From RAM1 sp943372515 (GTDB lineage Bacteria > Pseudomonadota > Gammaproteobacteria > Burkholderiales > Burkholderiaceae_C): a stretch of 64,000 nt of DNA. How positions within the stretch are numbered: the first letter of the stretch is position 1; each line of letters begins with the position of its first letter. The position numbers and the translations under genes were made by a program. This document shows positions 1-8,225 of the stretch, in pieces. The stretch spans positions 14,405 to 78,404 of the forward strand of contig CALRYY010000009.1 of NCBI GenBank assembly GCA_943372515.1. Reading direction: 5' to 3'. The notes under the pieces were generated by a model. That model was not told the DNA's origin and ran no database searches. It saw nothing but the letters and a program-made list of their open reading frames with translations.

Positions 1-120
1 CAGGGATCTCCTTGGGTTTGCGCCCCAAAAAGCATGGCCCGGCTCACTGACGGCTGGCTGACTTCACGCGCCTGTCATGGTCGTGCGGTGTACTTCCCGC
101 ATTGACTCAAGGAGCGCGCG

Positions 121-681
121 ATGCTGCTGCAACGAACCGACAAGGCCCGCGATGAACTGCGCCCCGGCATGCGCACCCTGGGTTTGCGCGAGCGCAGCCT
201 GCTGCTGATGGCCGACGGCAACAAGTCGCTGTTTGACATCAATGCCGTGATGGGCGGGCAGGCCGAGCCCATCGTACTGGACCTGGTGCGCCGGGGGTAT
301 CTGGAGCCGTCCGCGCGCACGGCCGCACCTGCGCCCGCGGCCTTACCCGTGCAACAGCTGGCACCCGCGCCCGCACCGGCACCGGTGCCGGCACCGGCAC
401 CGGCACCAGCGAACTCCGCCGATTCGTTTGAGGGCAAGCGGTCGCTGGCCACCACCCGCATGTTCCTGTTTGACATCTGCGAGCGCATGTTTGCCAGGCG
501 CGACCCCTTGATGGCCGAGATGTTCCGCGAGGCACTGCGCGCCGCCAAAGACCGTGACTCAATGCTCGCGGCCGGGCGTGACATGCTTGCAGAAATTGAA
601 AAAGCCGCCGGCCCCGAGCGCGCTGATTCCATCAGCGAACGCATTGCCATGCTGCTGCCACCCGAGACCGTGGCATCCTGA
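121..681 (+). CDS. Hypothetical protein with Pro-Ala linker
   Basis: Unrecognised 186-residue protein. Residues 1-60 look like a compact helical, winged-helix-like module (LRERSLLLMADG, then LDLVRRGYLE). A linker made almost only of Ala and Pro follows (about residues 66-97), then a charged helical C-terminal domain with a conserved-looking FDICERMFARRDP segment. There is no signal peptide or membrane segment, so it is probably cytoplasmic. An AAGGAG ribosome site lies just before the ATG at 121. It is convergent with the chemoreceptor gene, only 19 bp apart. I cannot assign a function; the two-domain layout would fit a regulatory or adaptor protein, but that is a guess. Confidence 0.75.
   Translation: MLLQRTDKARDELRPGMRTLGLRERSLLLMADGNKSLFDINAVMGGQAEPIVLDLVRRGYLEPSARTAAPAPAALPVQQLAPAPAPAPVPAPAPAPANSADSFEGKRSLATTRMFLFDICERMFARRDPLMAEMFREALRAAKDRDSMLAAGRDMLAEIEKAAGPERADSISERIAMLLPPETVAS
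372..408. repeat. GCACCG hexanucleotide tract
   Basis: A near-perfect tandem tract of GCACCG units encodes the Ala-Pro linker of the preceding gene and contains a small GGTGCCGGCACC palindrome. Unit changes would add or remove two residues without a frameshift. Confidence 0.6.
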
Positions 682-700
682 ACGGCCTTGGGTTGCGGCG

Positions 701-2233
701 TCAGGCCGGCGCCATGCGAAACACCGCCACCGCCTGCACCAGCCGGCCCGCCTGGGCCTTGAGGCTTTGCGCCGCAGCCGCGCTTTGTTCCACCAGCGCG
801 GCGTTTTGCTGGGTGGCGACGTCCATCTGGCCCACAGCTTGGTTGACCTGGCCGACACCGGTGCTTTGCTCGTTGCTGGCACTGGATATTTCACCAATGA
901 TGCCAGTGACCTTCTGGATGGAAGCCACCACCTCGTCCATGATCGTGCCGGCCTCGCCCACCAGGGCCGAGCCCTGCCCCACACGCTGAACGCTGTCGGC
1001 GATCAGCGTCTTGATTTCGCGCGCGGCGTCGGCGCTGCGCCGGGCCAGCGATCGCACCTCGCCCGCCACCACGGCAAAGCCGCGGCCCTGCTCGCCAGCG
1101 CGCGCGGCTTCCACTGCGGCATTCAATGCCAGGATATTGGTCTGAAAGGCAATGCCGTCAATCACGCCGATGATCTCGGACACCCGGCGCGAGCTGTCGT
1201 CTATGCCCTTCATGGTGCTGACCACATCGCCCACCACGCCGCCGCCGCGCACCGCGACTTCGGCCGCACCCTGGGCCAGCTGGCTGGCCTGGCGGGCGTT
1301 GTCTGCATTGGTGCGTACTGTGGTGCTCAGCTGGTCCATGGACGCGGCCGTCTGCTGCAACGCACTGGCCTGCTCTTCGGTGCGACTGGACAAGTCGAGG
1401 TTGCCTTGGGCGATCTGTGCGCTGGCGGTAGCCACGCTGTCCGCGTTTTCGCGCACGTTGGACACCACGCGCACCAGGCTGTCGCGCATGGCCTGCAGAG
1501 CGTGGAGCAACTGTGCCATTTCGTCCTGGCCGCGCACGTCCAGATGCACGCTCAGGTCACCACCCGCCACAGCCTGTGCCGCGGCCACGGCGCGCCCCAG
1601 CGGGCCAGTGATGGTGCGGCTGAACAGCACGCCACCGACGGCACATGCGCAAAACACCAGCGCCATCAGCGCGAGGCTGACCGCCGTGGCCTGGCGGCCG
1701 CTGGCGCCGGCCTGCGCCGCAATGGCGGCGCTTTCGGCGGCTATCTTGCGCCCCACTTCATCCAGCAGGCGTACCGATTCGCGGTCAATGCCGGCCACGG
1801 CCCTGTCACCGACCTGGGGGTCGAAACGCGCCGCCTTGAATGCTTCAAAAGCCTGGGCGTACCGTTTGCCCATTTGCGCATGCGCCGTGACGAACTTCTG
1901 TGTCAGGGCCTGCGTTTCGCCAGCTGGCAGTGTCGCGGCCAACCGGGCTGCCGCCGCGGCGACGGCCTGCTCGTGCTTGTGGAACGACGTCCAGTACTTG
2001 TCCAGATCCTGCGGATTCTTGCCGCGCAGCAGCGTGTTTTTCCATTCCTGCACCTGGACCTTGAAGTCCAGCGAGATGCCGGCAGACAGCACCTGCTGCT
2101 CATGCCGGGCCTGCACCTGCACTGCATAGGTGTTCAGGGATTGGTTGAGGCTGTAGATGCCGTAGCAGGCGGCGGCTGCCACCAGCAACAGCGCAACAGC
2201 AAAGGCCAGTGGAAGTTTGAGGCTGATTTTCAC
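701..2233 (-). CDS. Methyl-accepting chemotaxis protein
   Basis: A 510-residue transmembrane chemoreceptor. A first membrane helix at about residues 7-28 is followed by a periplasmic four-helix-bundle-type ligand domain (about 30-180), a second membrane helix (about 184-206), HAMP (ending near 260) and the cytoplasmic signalling coiled coil. The hairpin tip is clear (IAFQTNILALNAAVEAARAG, then GRGFAVVAGEVRSLA) and would contact CheA and CheW. The start is GTG at 2233, chosen because AAGGA lies upstream and the first membrane helix begins at once. No C-terminal CheR-binding pentapeptide is visible, and no other chemotaxis gene is nearby, so it is an orphan receptor. The ligand cannot be read from the sequence. 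Confidence 0.95.
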   Translation of the reverse strand: MKISLKLPLAFAVALLLVAAAACYGIYSLNQSLNTYAVQVQARHEQQVLSAGISLDFKVQVQEWKNTLLRGKNPQDLDKYWTSFHKHEQAVAAAAARLAATLPAGETQALTQKFVTAHAQMGKRYAQAFEAFKAARFDPQVGDRAVAGIDRESVRLLDEVGRKIAAESAAIAAQAGASGRQATAVSLALMALVFCACAVGGVLFSRTITGPLGRAVAAAQAVAGGDLSVHLDVRGQDEMAQLLHALQAMRDSLVRVVSNVRENADSVATASAQIAQGNLDLSSRTEEQASALQQTAASMDQLSTTVRTNADNARQASQLAQGAAEVAVRGGGVVGDVVSTMKGIDDSSRRVSEIIGVIDGIAFQTNILALNAAVEAARAGEQGRGFAVVAGEVRSLARRSADAAREIKTLIADSVQRVGQGSALVGEAGTIMDEVVASIQKVTGIIGEISSASNEQSTGVGQVNQAVGQMDVATQQNAALVEQSAAAAQSLKAQAGRLVQAVAVFRMAPA

Positions 2234-2327
2234 GGGGTCCTTGGCAGGCAGATAAAGCTGCCATCCATGATGCTGGCCGCCCCCGTTTTGCGGTCAACGG
2301 AAATGCCGGGTGTTTTCATCCTTTCTA

Positions 2328-2354
2328 AAACGGTATAAACTGTATAAACCGTTT
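2328..2354. promoter_or_regulatory. Inverted plus direct repeat upstream of H1-like gene
   Basis: AAACGG and CCGTTT form outer inverted arms around two direct copies of GTATAAAC spaced 10 bp apart. Each TATAAAC could serve as a -10 element. The position, about 20 bp before the ATG at 2373, suggests a promoter with an overlapping operator. This is inference from symmetry only. Confidence 0.45.
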
Positions 2355-2372
2355 ACTCAAAAAGGAAATCTC

Positions 2373-2762
2373 ATGGCAACTGCGAAGAAAACCGTCACGG
2401 CCAAGGCCGCTGCACCCATGGCCCCGGCCCGCAAGGCTGCGGCCCCCAAAGTACCTGCCAAAGCTGCTCCCAAAGTGCCGGTCAAGGCGCCCGCCAAGCC
2501 CGCCCCCGCCCCCAAACCTGTCAAGGCTGAAAAGCCCAAGAAGCCCAAGCTGGTGCGCGACAGCTTCACCATCCCCAAGGCCGAATACACCGTGCTGGAC
2601 GACCTGAAGCAACGCGCGGCCAAGCTGGGTGCGCCTGCCAAAAAGAGCGAGGTGCTGCGCGCCGGCATCAAGGCGCTGGCGCAAATGTCAGATGCCGCGT
2701 TTCAATCGGCCCTGGCGGCTGTGCCGGCCATCAAGACCGGGCGGCCGGGCAAGGCGGATTGA
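2373..2762 (+). CDS. Histone H1-like Lys/Ala/Pro-rich protein
   Basis: A 129-residue basic protein. The first half (about residues 1-60) is a low-complexity tail of Ala, Lys and Pro with repeated KAPAK-like units, resembling bacterial histone H1-like and AlgP-type DNA-binding tails. The second half is a folded, probably helical domain (SFTIPKAEYTVLDDLKQRA, then KKSEVLRAGIKALAQM) with a ribbon-helix-helix-like look. An in-frame GTG at 2310 exists, but the ATG at 2373 has an AAGGAAA ribosome site and begins the basic tail, so I prefer it. It is probably a nucleoid-associated or DNA-binding protein; targets are unknown. It is divergent from the chemoreceptor gene and convergent with sixA. Confidence 0.85.
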   Translation: MATAKKTVTAKAAAPMAPARKAAAPKVPAKAAPKVPVKAPAKPAPAPKPVKAEKPKKPKLVRDSFTIPKAEYTVLDDLKQRAAKLGAPAKKSEVLRAGIKALAQMSDAAFQSALAAVPAIKTGRPGKAD

Positions 2763-2770
2763 CGCTGTGG

Positions 2771-2791
2771 ACCCCGGATCAAGTCCGGGGT
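2771..2791. repeat. ACCCCGGA palindrome, probable bidirectional terminator
   Basis: Perfect arms ACCCCGGA and TCCGGGGT separated by TCAAG lie between two convergent genes. A half copy (CCGGGGTGAC) follows about 20 bp downstream. The core resembles a palindromic intergenic element I know to be widespread in proteobacterial genomes. There is no T-run, so termination would rely on the stem alone. Confidence 0.6.
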
Positions 2792-2818
2792 GACAAAGGC
2801 AACAGCCGGGGTGACGAG

Positions 2819-3286
2819 TCAGAGCGAGTCGGGGGACTGCACCGCCACGACCATGGTCTGGGCGTGACCGTCGCGTTCACGGTTGCGAATCCACCAGACA
2901 GCCCCCTTGCGCACCGGGCAACTGCCGTGCTGCATGGCCAGCAGGTACGCCACGGCGGAGCCCAGGGTGGGCTGGTGCCCCACGATCACCACGGGCACGC
3001 GCGAGGCCGGCCACAGAGCAGCCTCCAGCAGCTGTTCGGGCGTGCCGTCGGGCGCCAGCTCGGGTTTGATCTTGTATTTGCGGCCCAACGCCAGCGCGGT
3101 TTGCTCGCAGCGGCGCGCCGGGCTGCACAGGATGCGTGTGGCCTCGGGCAGCTGGCGGTCCAGCCAGCCGGCCACGCGGGCGGCCTGCTTTTCACCCCGC
3201 TGGGTCAGCGAGCGCTCCAGGTCGTTGCAGCCCTCCACCCAGTCTTCTGCTTCAGCGTGGCGCCACAAAATCAGGTCCATGATCAT
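2819..3286 (-). CDS. sixA: SixA-type phosphohistidine phosphatase
   Basis: A 155-residue cytoplasmic histidine phosphatase. The N-terminal RHAE motif supplies the catalytic His10 with Arg9, and VGHQP supplies the second catalytic His104. Arginines near 57-58 fit the phosphate pocket. The length is that of SixA (about 160), much shorter than sugar-phosphate mutases, and SixA enzymes dephosphorylate HPt domains or PTS-type phosphohistidines. The start codon overlaps the ppk stop by 4 bp (ATGA), so the two are probably translationally coupled as the last genes of the 8.2-2.8 kb operon. Its position next to ppk may mean a role in phosphate physiology, but the substrate here is not known. Confidence 0.88.
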   Translation of the reverse strand: MIMDLILWRHAEAEDWVEGCNDLERSLTQRGEKQAARVAGWLDRQLPEATRILCSPARRCEQTALALGRKYKIKPELAPDGTPEQLLEAALWPASRVPVVIVGHQPTLGSAVAYLLAMQHGSCPVRKGAVWWIRNRERDGHAQTMVVAVQSPDSL

Positions 3287-5349
3287 GCGTCCTGGCCGCG
3301 TTCACGCGCGGCATAGCGCGCCATCAGCGCGGCTTGCGAGCCATGACCCGGCAGGTTGGTGTCAACGCGTTGGTAGTTGCCGTCAGGCCCCAGGTCCCAG
3401 GCGTCGCGGCCGTCATGCAAGCCCGCCACCAGGCATTCGTCGATGATGCGCTGTCGCAAGCCCGGGTCGGTCACCGGCCAGGCCAGCTCAATGCGGCGCA
3501 GCATGTTGCGGTTCATCCAGTCGGCACTGGCCAGGTAAAGGTCTTCTTGCGTGCCGCTGCGAAAGTAAAACACCCGCGAATGCTCCAGAAAGCGCCCGAT
3601 GATGGAGCGCACACGGATGTTGTCAGTGATGCCCGGCAACTGCGCGGGTAGCATGCAGGCGCCGCGCACGATCAGGTCCACCTTCACGCCCTTTTGCCCG
3701 GCGCGCACCAGCGCCAGCATCAGTGCCTCGTCGGTCAGCGCGTTCATCTTGGCGACGATACGACCGGGTTTGCCTTGGGCTGCCGCATCGGCAATGGCGT
3801 CAATCTTTTCGATCAGGCGGCGGTGCAAATAGAACGGCGCCAGCCACAGCTTGTGCAGTTTGGGCAGCTTGCTCTGGCTGGCCAGGTGCACAAACAGCGC
3901 CTCCATGTCGGTCGTCAGGTGGGTGTCGGCTGTCAGGTAGCTCAGGTCGGTGTACAGGCGCGCGGTGCGCGGGTTGTAATTGCCGGTGGACAGGTGGCCG
4001 TAGCGACGCATGACCTTGCCTTCACGCCGGGTGACCAGCAACATCTTGGCGTGGGTCTTCAGGCCCACCACGCCGTAAACCACCTGTGCGCCTACCGATT
4101 CCAGTGATTCGGCCCAGTTGATGTTGGCTTCTTCGTCAAAGCGGGCCTTCAGTTCCACCACGGCCGTCACTTCCTTGCCGCGGCGCACGGCCTCGCGCAG
4201 CAGGTCCATCAGCTCGCTGTCGGAGCCGGTGCGGTAGATGGTCTGTTTGATGGCCAGCACCTGCGGGTCGTTCACCGCCTCGCGCAAAAAGGCCAGCACG
4301 CCGTCGAAGCTTTCATACGGCTGGTGGATCAACACGTCACCCTGCTTCAGGCGGTCAAAAAAGCTCTGCCCCGGCACCAGCGCTATGGGATAGGTGGCCT
4401 TGTACGGGGGAAAGCGCAGCGGCTGTTCGTCCACCAGGTCCACCAGTTGCGTCAGGCGCACCAGGTTCACCGGCCCGTGCACGCGGTAAAGCGCTGCCTC
4501 AGGCAGGTTGAACTGCTTGAGCAAAAAGCCGGACAAAAATTCAGAGCACCCCGCCGACACCTCCAGCCGCACGGCCTGGCCGTAGTGGCGGTGCTGCAGG
4601 CCCTGGCGCAGGGCGGTACGCAGGTTTTGCACATCGTCCTCGTCCACGGCCAGGTCAGAGTGCCGCGTGACGCGGAACTGCGAAAACTGCCCTACTTCGC
4701 GCCCCGGGAACAGGTTGTGCAGGTGCGCGCGTATCACGCTGGACAGCGACACAAACAGCGTTTTGTTACCGGCCACCTTGTCGGGCATGCGGATCAGGCG
4801 CGGCAGCACGCGCGGCACCTTGACAATGGCGATCTCGTTTTGCCGGCCAAATGCGTCCTTGCCGCCCAGGTGCACGATGAAGTTCAGCGACTTGTTGGCC
4901 ACCTGCGGAAACGGGTGCGCCGGGTCCAGCCCCACGGGGATCAGCAGCGGGCGCACCTCGCGCTCAAAGTACTCGTCCACCCATTTGCGGTGGGCCGGGT
5001 TGCGGTCGCCGTGCGAGATGATTTCAATGCCGTGCTTCTTGAAGGTGGGCATCAGCTCGTCGTTGTACAGCGCGTACTGCCGGGCGACCAGGTCGTGGGC
5101 GGCTGCCGCCAGCGCCGTAAATGACTGCACGGTGTACGGGCCTTTGTGATCGCCCGCTTGCATTGCCGTCAGGTGGGGGGCGGTGCGTACCTCAAAAAAT
5201 TCGTCCAGGTTGGACGACACAATGCACAGGTAGCGCAGCCGCTCCAGCAGGGGCACGTCGGCACGGCGGGCCCAGTCAAGCACGCGCTCGTTGAACGCCA
5301 GGATGCTGTGGTCGCGGTCTAGAAAGGTGACGCTGGTGGGCTCGGACAT
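3283..5349 (-). CDS. ppk1: Polyphosphate kinase 1
   Basis: A 688-residue PPK1, the usual family length, which polymerises the gamma phosphate of ATP into polyphosphate reversibly. The N-terminal domain (ERLRYLCIVSSNLDEFFEVR), head domain and two phospholipase-D-like C-terminal domains are all present. The autophosphorylated histidine is His433 in LKTHAKM, and the second catalytic histidine is His590 in LEHSRVFYF. The ATG at 5349 lies 28 bp after the glycosyltransferase stop codon. Five PhoB-type half-sites sit just upstream, inside the end of that gene, so ppk probably has its own phosphate-starvation promoter besides operon read-through. The sixA start overlaps its stop. I see no defect in the catalytic residues. 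Confidence 0.98.
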   Translation of the reverse strand: MSEPTSVTFLDRDHSILAFNERVLDWARRADVPLLERLRYLCIVSSNLDEFFEVRTAPHLTAMQAGDHKGPYTVQSFTALAAAAHDLVARQYALYNDELMPTFKKHGIEIISHGDRNPAHRKWVDEYFEREVRPLLIPVGLDPAHPFPQVANKSLNFIVHLGGKDAFGRQNEIAIVKVPRVLPRLIRMPDKVAGNKTLFVSLSSVIRAHLHNLFPGREVGQFSQFRVTRHSDLAVDEDDVQNLRTALRQGLQHRHYGQAVRLEVSAGCSEFLSGFLLKQFNLPEAALYRVHGPVNLVRLTQLVDLVDEQPLRFPPYKATYPIALVPGQSFFDRLKQGDVLIHQPYESFDGVLAFLREAVNDPQVLAIKQTIYRTGSDSELMDLLREAVRRGKEVTAVVELKARFDEEANINWAESLESVGAQVVYGVVGLKTHAKMLLVTRREGKVMRRYGHLSTGNYNPRTARLYTDLSYLTADTHLTTDMEALFVHLASQSKLPKLHKLWLAPFYLHRRLIEKIDAIADAAAQGKPGRIVAKMNALTDEALMLALVRAGQKGVKVDLIVRGACMLPAQLPGITDNIRVRSIIGRFLEHSRVFYFRSGTQEDLYLASADWMNRNMLRRIELAWPVTDPGLRQRIIDECLVAGLHDGRDAWDLGPDGNYQRVDTNLPGHGSQAALMARYAARERGQDA

Positions 5350-5377
5350 CAGGAAGGCGATGAAGATGAGGTAGATG

Positions 5378-6457
5378 TCAATTGGATGACGGGTTTGTGA
5401 CAGTGTTCCGTTGATTCATGACAGGCCTGTGACAAGCTTGTGATACGGGCACCAGATGCCCGATGAACATGCGCGTAGCTTCTGCCCAGCTGAACTGCAG
5501 GGCGCGGGCCCGTGCCTCGTGGCGCGGAACGGCAAGCGTGGCAAAACAGGCTTGTTGCAGGTCTTCGTTCAGGGCACCACCATGACAGTCAGGCTGGCCC
5601 AGAACCTCCAGCGGGCCATCTACAGGATACGCTGCCACGGGCGTTCCGGTGGCCATGGCCTCCAGCATGACCAGGCCAAAGGTCTCTGAGCGGCTGGGAA
5701 ACACAAACAAATCAGCCGCCGCATACACGCGGGCCAGCTCGTCGCGCGGCAACAGGCCCAGCCAGCGCACACCGGGAAAGCGCTCGCGCAGCTGTGACTC
5801 CAGCGGGCCCACGCCGCACACCACCTTGGTACCCGGAAAGTCCAGTTGCAGGAAGGCTTCGATGTTCTTTTCGTACGAAACACGGCCCACAAACAGCGCC
5901 ACCGGTCGCGGCAACAGGCCCATGGGCTCGTAGACCTGGGGCTGCTCATGCATCTGGAACAGCGTGGTGTCCACACCGTGCGTCCAGGTACGCAGGTTGC
6001 GAAAACCCCGCTTTTCCAGCATGCGCAGCACGCCGTGGGTGGGCACCATGACGCCGGCTGACGGCTTGTGGAAATGCCTGAACAGCGCATAGCCCCAGCT
6101 CAGGGGCACCTTCAGGGCAGCGTTCAGGATCTCGGGGAATTTGGTGTGAAACGCGGTGGTAAAGCGCCAGCCACGCTTGCGGCAGTGCGCACGCGCCGCC
6201 CAGCCCAGCGGGCCTTCGGTGGCGATGTGCACCGCCTCGGGCTGCAACGCGTCCAGCTGCTGCGCCACCTGGCGGCCTGGCCGCACGGCCAGGTCAATGC
6301 CCGCGTACCCGGGACAAGGCCGGGTTCGGAACTGGCCGGGGTGGATGACATGCACTTCGTGGCCGGCAGTGCCCAGCTCACGCACCAGCTCCACCAGCGT
6401 GGTGACCACGCCATTGACCTGGGGCTGCCAGGCGTCTGTGATCAGGACGAGTTTCAT
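5378..6457 (-). CDS. GT4 glycosyltransferase, candidate Agt-type glycolipid synthase
   Basis: A 359-residue GT-B fold glycosyltransferase of family GT4. The N-terminal acceptor domain opens with DAWQPQVNGV, typical of the PimB/UGP-like group. The C-terminal donor domain has FVGRVSYEKN and the E-x7-E motif (SETFGLVMLEAM) that binds the nucleotide sugar. No membrane segment is seen; such enzymes bind the inner membrane face. Its start overlaps the metallophosphoesterase stop by 4 bp. In alphaproteobacteria and marine bacteria a metallophosphoesterase (PlcP) makes diacylglycerol and a neighbouring glycosyltransferase (Agt) makes phosphate-free glycolipid, so I infer the same role here. The acceptor and sugar are unproven. 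The last 24 residues are encoded over PhoB-like sites. Confidence 0.85.
   Translation of the reverse strand: MKLVLITDAWQPQVNGVVTTLVELVRELGTAGHEVHVIHPGQFRTRPCPGYAGIDLAVRPGRQVAQQLDALQPEAVHIATEGPLGWAARAHCRKRGWRFTTAFHTKFPEILNAALKVPLSWGYALFRHFHKPSAGVMVPTHGVLRMLEKRGFRNLRTWTHGVDTTLFQMHEQPQVYEPMGLLPRPVALFVGRVSYEKNIEAFLQLDFPGTKVVCGVGPLESQLRERFPGVRWLGLLPRDELARVYAAADLFVFPSRSETFGLVMLEAMATGTPVAAYPVDGPLEVLGQPDCHGGALNEDLQQACFATLAVPRHEARARALQFSWAEATRMFIGHLVPVSQACHRPVMNQRNTVTNPSSN
5386..5446 (-). promoter_or_regulatory. Pho-box cluster upstream of ppk
   Basis: On the minus strand, reading towards ppk, half-sites GTATCAC (5446-5440), TTGTCAC (5435-5429) and CTGTCAT (5424-5418) follow one another at exact 11-bp steps. 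A second pair, CTGTCAC (5403-5397) and CCGTCAT (5392-5386), again has the 4-bp spacer. Matches to the CTGTCAY half-site are 5, 6, 7, 7 and 6 of 7. The last half-site ends 36 bp before the ppk ATG. The sites lie in the coding end of the glycosyltransferase gene. Confidence 0.75.
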
Positions 6458-7341
6458 GTGGGTACCGCGCGTGTTGCATGGCCCTGGCCCTGGGACTGGT
6501 GCGAGGCGACCCAGTGCACCAGTTCCAGCCGGCCGTCAAAGTGTTCTACCAGTGCAGTACGGCTTTCGACCCAGTCGCCGTCGTTGCAGTACAGCGTGCC
6601 GTTGATCTCGCGCATTTCGGCGCGATGGATGTGCCCGCACACCACGCCGTCATGCCCGCGCTTGCGCGCCTCGGCGGCGACGGCCACTTCAAAGTCGGTC
6701 ACGTAATTCAATGCCTTCTTGACTTTTTGTTTCAGGTACGCCGACAGCGACCAGTACGGCAAGCCCAGACGGCCGCGCAGGTGGTTCAGGTGGCGGTTGA
6801 GCTTGAGGGTGAACTCATACAGGTTGTCACCCAGGTAGGCCAGCCATTTGGCGCACTGGATCACACCGTCAAAGTAGTCGCCATGGATCACCCACAGCGC
6901 GCGTCCGTCGGCCGTGTGGTGCACGGCTTCTTCGCTCACCTCGATACCGCCAAACTGGTGGCCGATGAATTCGCGCGCAAATTCGTCATGGTTGCCTGGC
7001 ACATAAATGACGCGACAGCCCTTGCGCGCGGCGCGCAGCAGCTTTTGCACCACGTCGTTGTGGGCTTGCGGCCAGTACCAGCGGCGGCGCAGCTGCCAGC
7101 CGTCCACGATGTCGCCCACCAGGTACAGGTACTGGCTGGGGTGCGATTTCAGAAAATCCAGCAGCGCCGACGCCTGGCAGCCCGGCGTGCCCAGGTGCAG
7201 GTCAGATATGAAAACGGCCCGGTAACGTACGCGGGCCGTATCATCGTCGTCGCGGGCCCCGCCGGGGCCGCCATCCCCGTTGAAGCCACCGTACAGGCCG
7301 CCCAGAGAATCAAATGCGGCGGGGCCGCCCAGCCCTCTCAT
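6454..7341 (-). CDS. PlcP/LpxH-family metallophosphoesterase
   Basis: A 295-residue calcineurin-type phosphoesterase of the COG2908 group that includes LpxH (UDP-2,3-diacylglucosamine hydrolase) and PlcP (phospholipase C-like). All dimetal motifs are present: D47-x-H49 (SDLHLG), GD77, GNHD (residues 116-119), His153 (IHGDYFD) and GHIH (His237, His239). A Gly/Asp-rich leader of about 35 residues precedes the domain. Neighbour genes on both sides overlap by 4 bp: an OlsB-like acyltransferase upstream and a GT4 glycosyltransferase downstream. This context, with Pho boxes, fits PlcP (phospholipid to diacylglycerol under phosphate limitation) better than lipid A synthesis, whose other genes sit together at 26-29 kb. 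The exact substrate is inference. Confidence 0.85.
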   Translation of the reverse strand: MRGLGGPAAFDSLGGLYGGFNGDGGPGGARDDDDTARVRYRAVFISDLHLGTPGCQASALLDFLKSHPSQYLYLVGDIVDGWQLRRRWYWPQAHNDVVQKLLRAARKGCRVIYVPGNHDEFAREFIGHQFGGIEVSEEAVHHTADGRALWVIHGDYFDGVIQCAKWLAYLGDNLYEFTLKLNRHLNHLRGRLGLPYWSLSAYLKQKVKKALNYVTDFEVAVAAEARKRGHDGVVCGHIHRAEMREINGTLYCNDGDWVESRTALVEHFDGRLELVHWVASHQSQGQGHATRAVPT

Positions 7342-8168
7342 GACGCACCCAGGAAGTGCTTGCGGTAGCGCGCCGGCAGGTCGGCAATGCGCATCAGCAT
7401 GGGCAGGTCGGCGGTGTTGAAGTCCGGGTCCCAGGCCGGTGCTCCCAGCACCTTGGCGCCCAGGCGCAGGTAGCCCCTGATCAGCGCGGGCGGCTCAATG
7501 TCCAGCGTGCTGTCCAGCTTGTCGATGGGCAGCGGCAGGCGCGGGCGCACGTGGTAGTCAATGGGCGCCAGATGGGTCTGACTCACCTGGCGCCAGATGC
7601 TGGCGGCAGCGTCGCCGCTGACCACGCCGTTGTGCAGCATGGGGATGCTGGCGCAGCCGATCATGGTGTCCAGCTGGTTGCGCACCATGAATTCCGCCAG
7701 CGCCCCCCACAGTGCCAGGATCACGCCGCCGTGGCGGTGCTCGGGGTGCACGCAGCTGCGGCCCAGCTCCACCATGCGCGCGCGCAGGCTGCGCAGGCGC
7801 GTCAGGTCAAATTCGGTGTCGCTGTAGGTGCTACCCACGCGGCGGGCCTGGGCGGGTGTCAGCACGCGGTAGGTGCCCACAACCTGCTGCGTGGCCACGT
7901 CGCGCACCAGCAGGTGTTCGCAGTAGTCATCAAACAGGTCTACGTCGTGCCCGGCAATGGGGCTGTTCAGCCGTGCGCCCATTTCCCGGGCGAAAACGTC
8001 AAACCTCAGGCGTTGCGCCTGGCGGACTTCATCCTGATGGCGGGCCCACGAAACCGAAATACTGCCGCGCCCAGCTTGATCGATGATTTGATGATCGCTT
8101 CGGTGAAGTGACCCCCTGGGCAAGGAGACCGGCGACAGGGGCATGGTGGGGCTGGGCAGTTCGTTCAT
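7338..8168 (-). CDS. OlsB-like GNAT N-acyltransferase
   Basis: A 276-residue protein of the hemolysin/OlsB acyltransferase group (COG3176), which transfers a 3-hydroxyacyl chain from ACP to the alpha-amino group of ornithine or another amino acid, the first step of phosphorus-free amino lipids. Family-typical segments are QRLRFDVFAREMGA near residue 55, then DDYCEHLLVRD, VGTYRVL, and ELGRSCVHPEHRHGG near 145. The ATG at 8168 has an AAGGAG ribosome site 7 bp upstream and is preferred over longer open frames. It is the first gene of the operon, 90 bp downstream of a Pho-box array. No OlsA-type O-acyltransferase is adjacent, so completion of an ornithine lipid would need an enzyme encoded elsewhere. 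Confidence 0.85.
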   Translation of the reverse strand: MNELPSPTMPLSPVSLPRGSLHRSDHQIIDQAGRGSISVSWARHQDEVRQAQRLRFDVFAREMGARLNSPIAGHDVDLFDDYCEHLLVRDVATQQVVGTYRVLTPAQARRVGSTYSDTEFDLTRLRSLRARMVELGRSCVHPEHRHGGVILALWGALAEFMVRNQLDTMIGCASIPMLHNGVVSGDAAASIWRQVSQTHLAPIDYHVRPRLPLPIDKLDSTLDIEPPALIRGYLRLGAKVLGAPAWDPDFNTADLPMLMRIADLPARYRKHFLGAS

Positions 8169-8225
8169 TGCGCTCTCCTTGTTTGCTTTGTGTGCAAGCG
8201 TGCTGCTGTGGATGTGCATCAGTGT

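Noticed and set aside
1..120. Any gene in the first 120 bp
   Set aside because: Only a ribosome site before 121 is seen; the minus-strand frame there is a shadow of the 121-681 gene.
372..408. GCACCG tract as a phase-variation switch
   Set aside because: The unit is six bases, so slippage changes linker length without a frameshift.
6305..6325. CCGGG-rich palindrome-like stretch in the glycosyltransferase, resembling the 2771 element
   Set aside because: It encodes the FRTRPCPGY segment, a conserved family motif, so the similarity is explained by coding.
6454..7341. Naming this gene lpxH outright
   Set aside because: Motifs fit LpxH equally, but the neighbours, Pho boxes and distance from the lpx cluster favour a PlcP-like role; no symbol is given.
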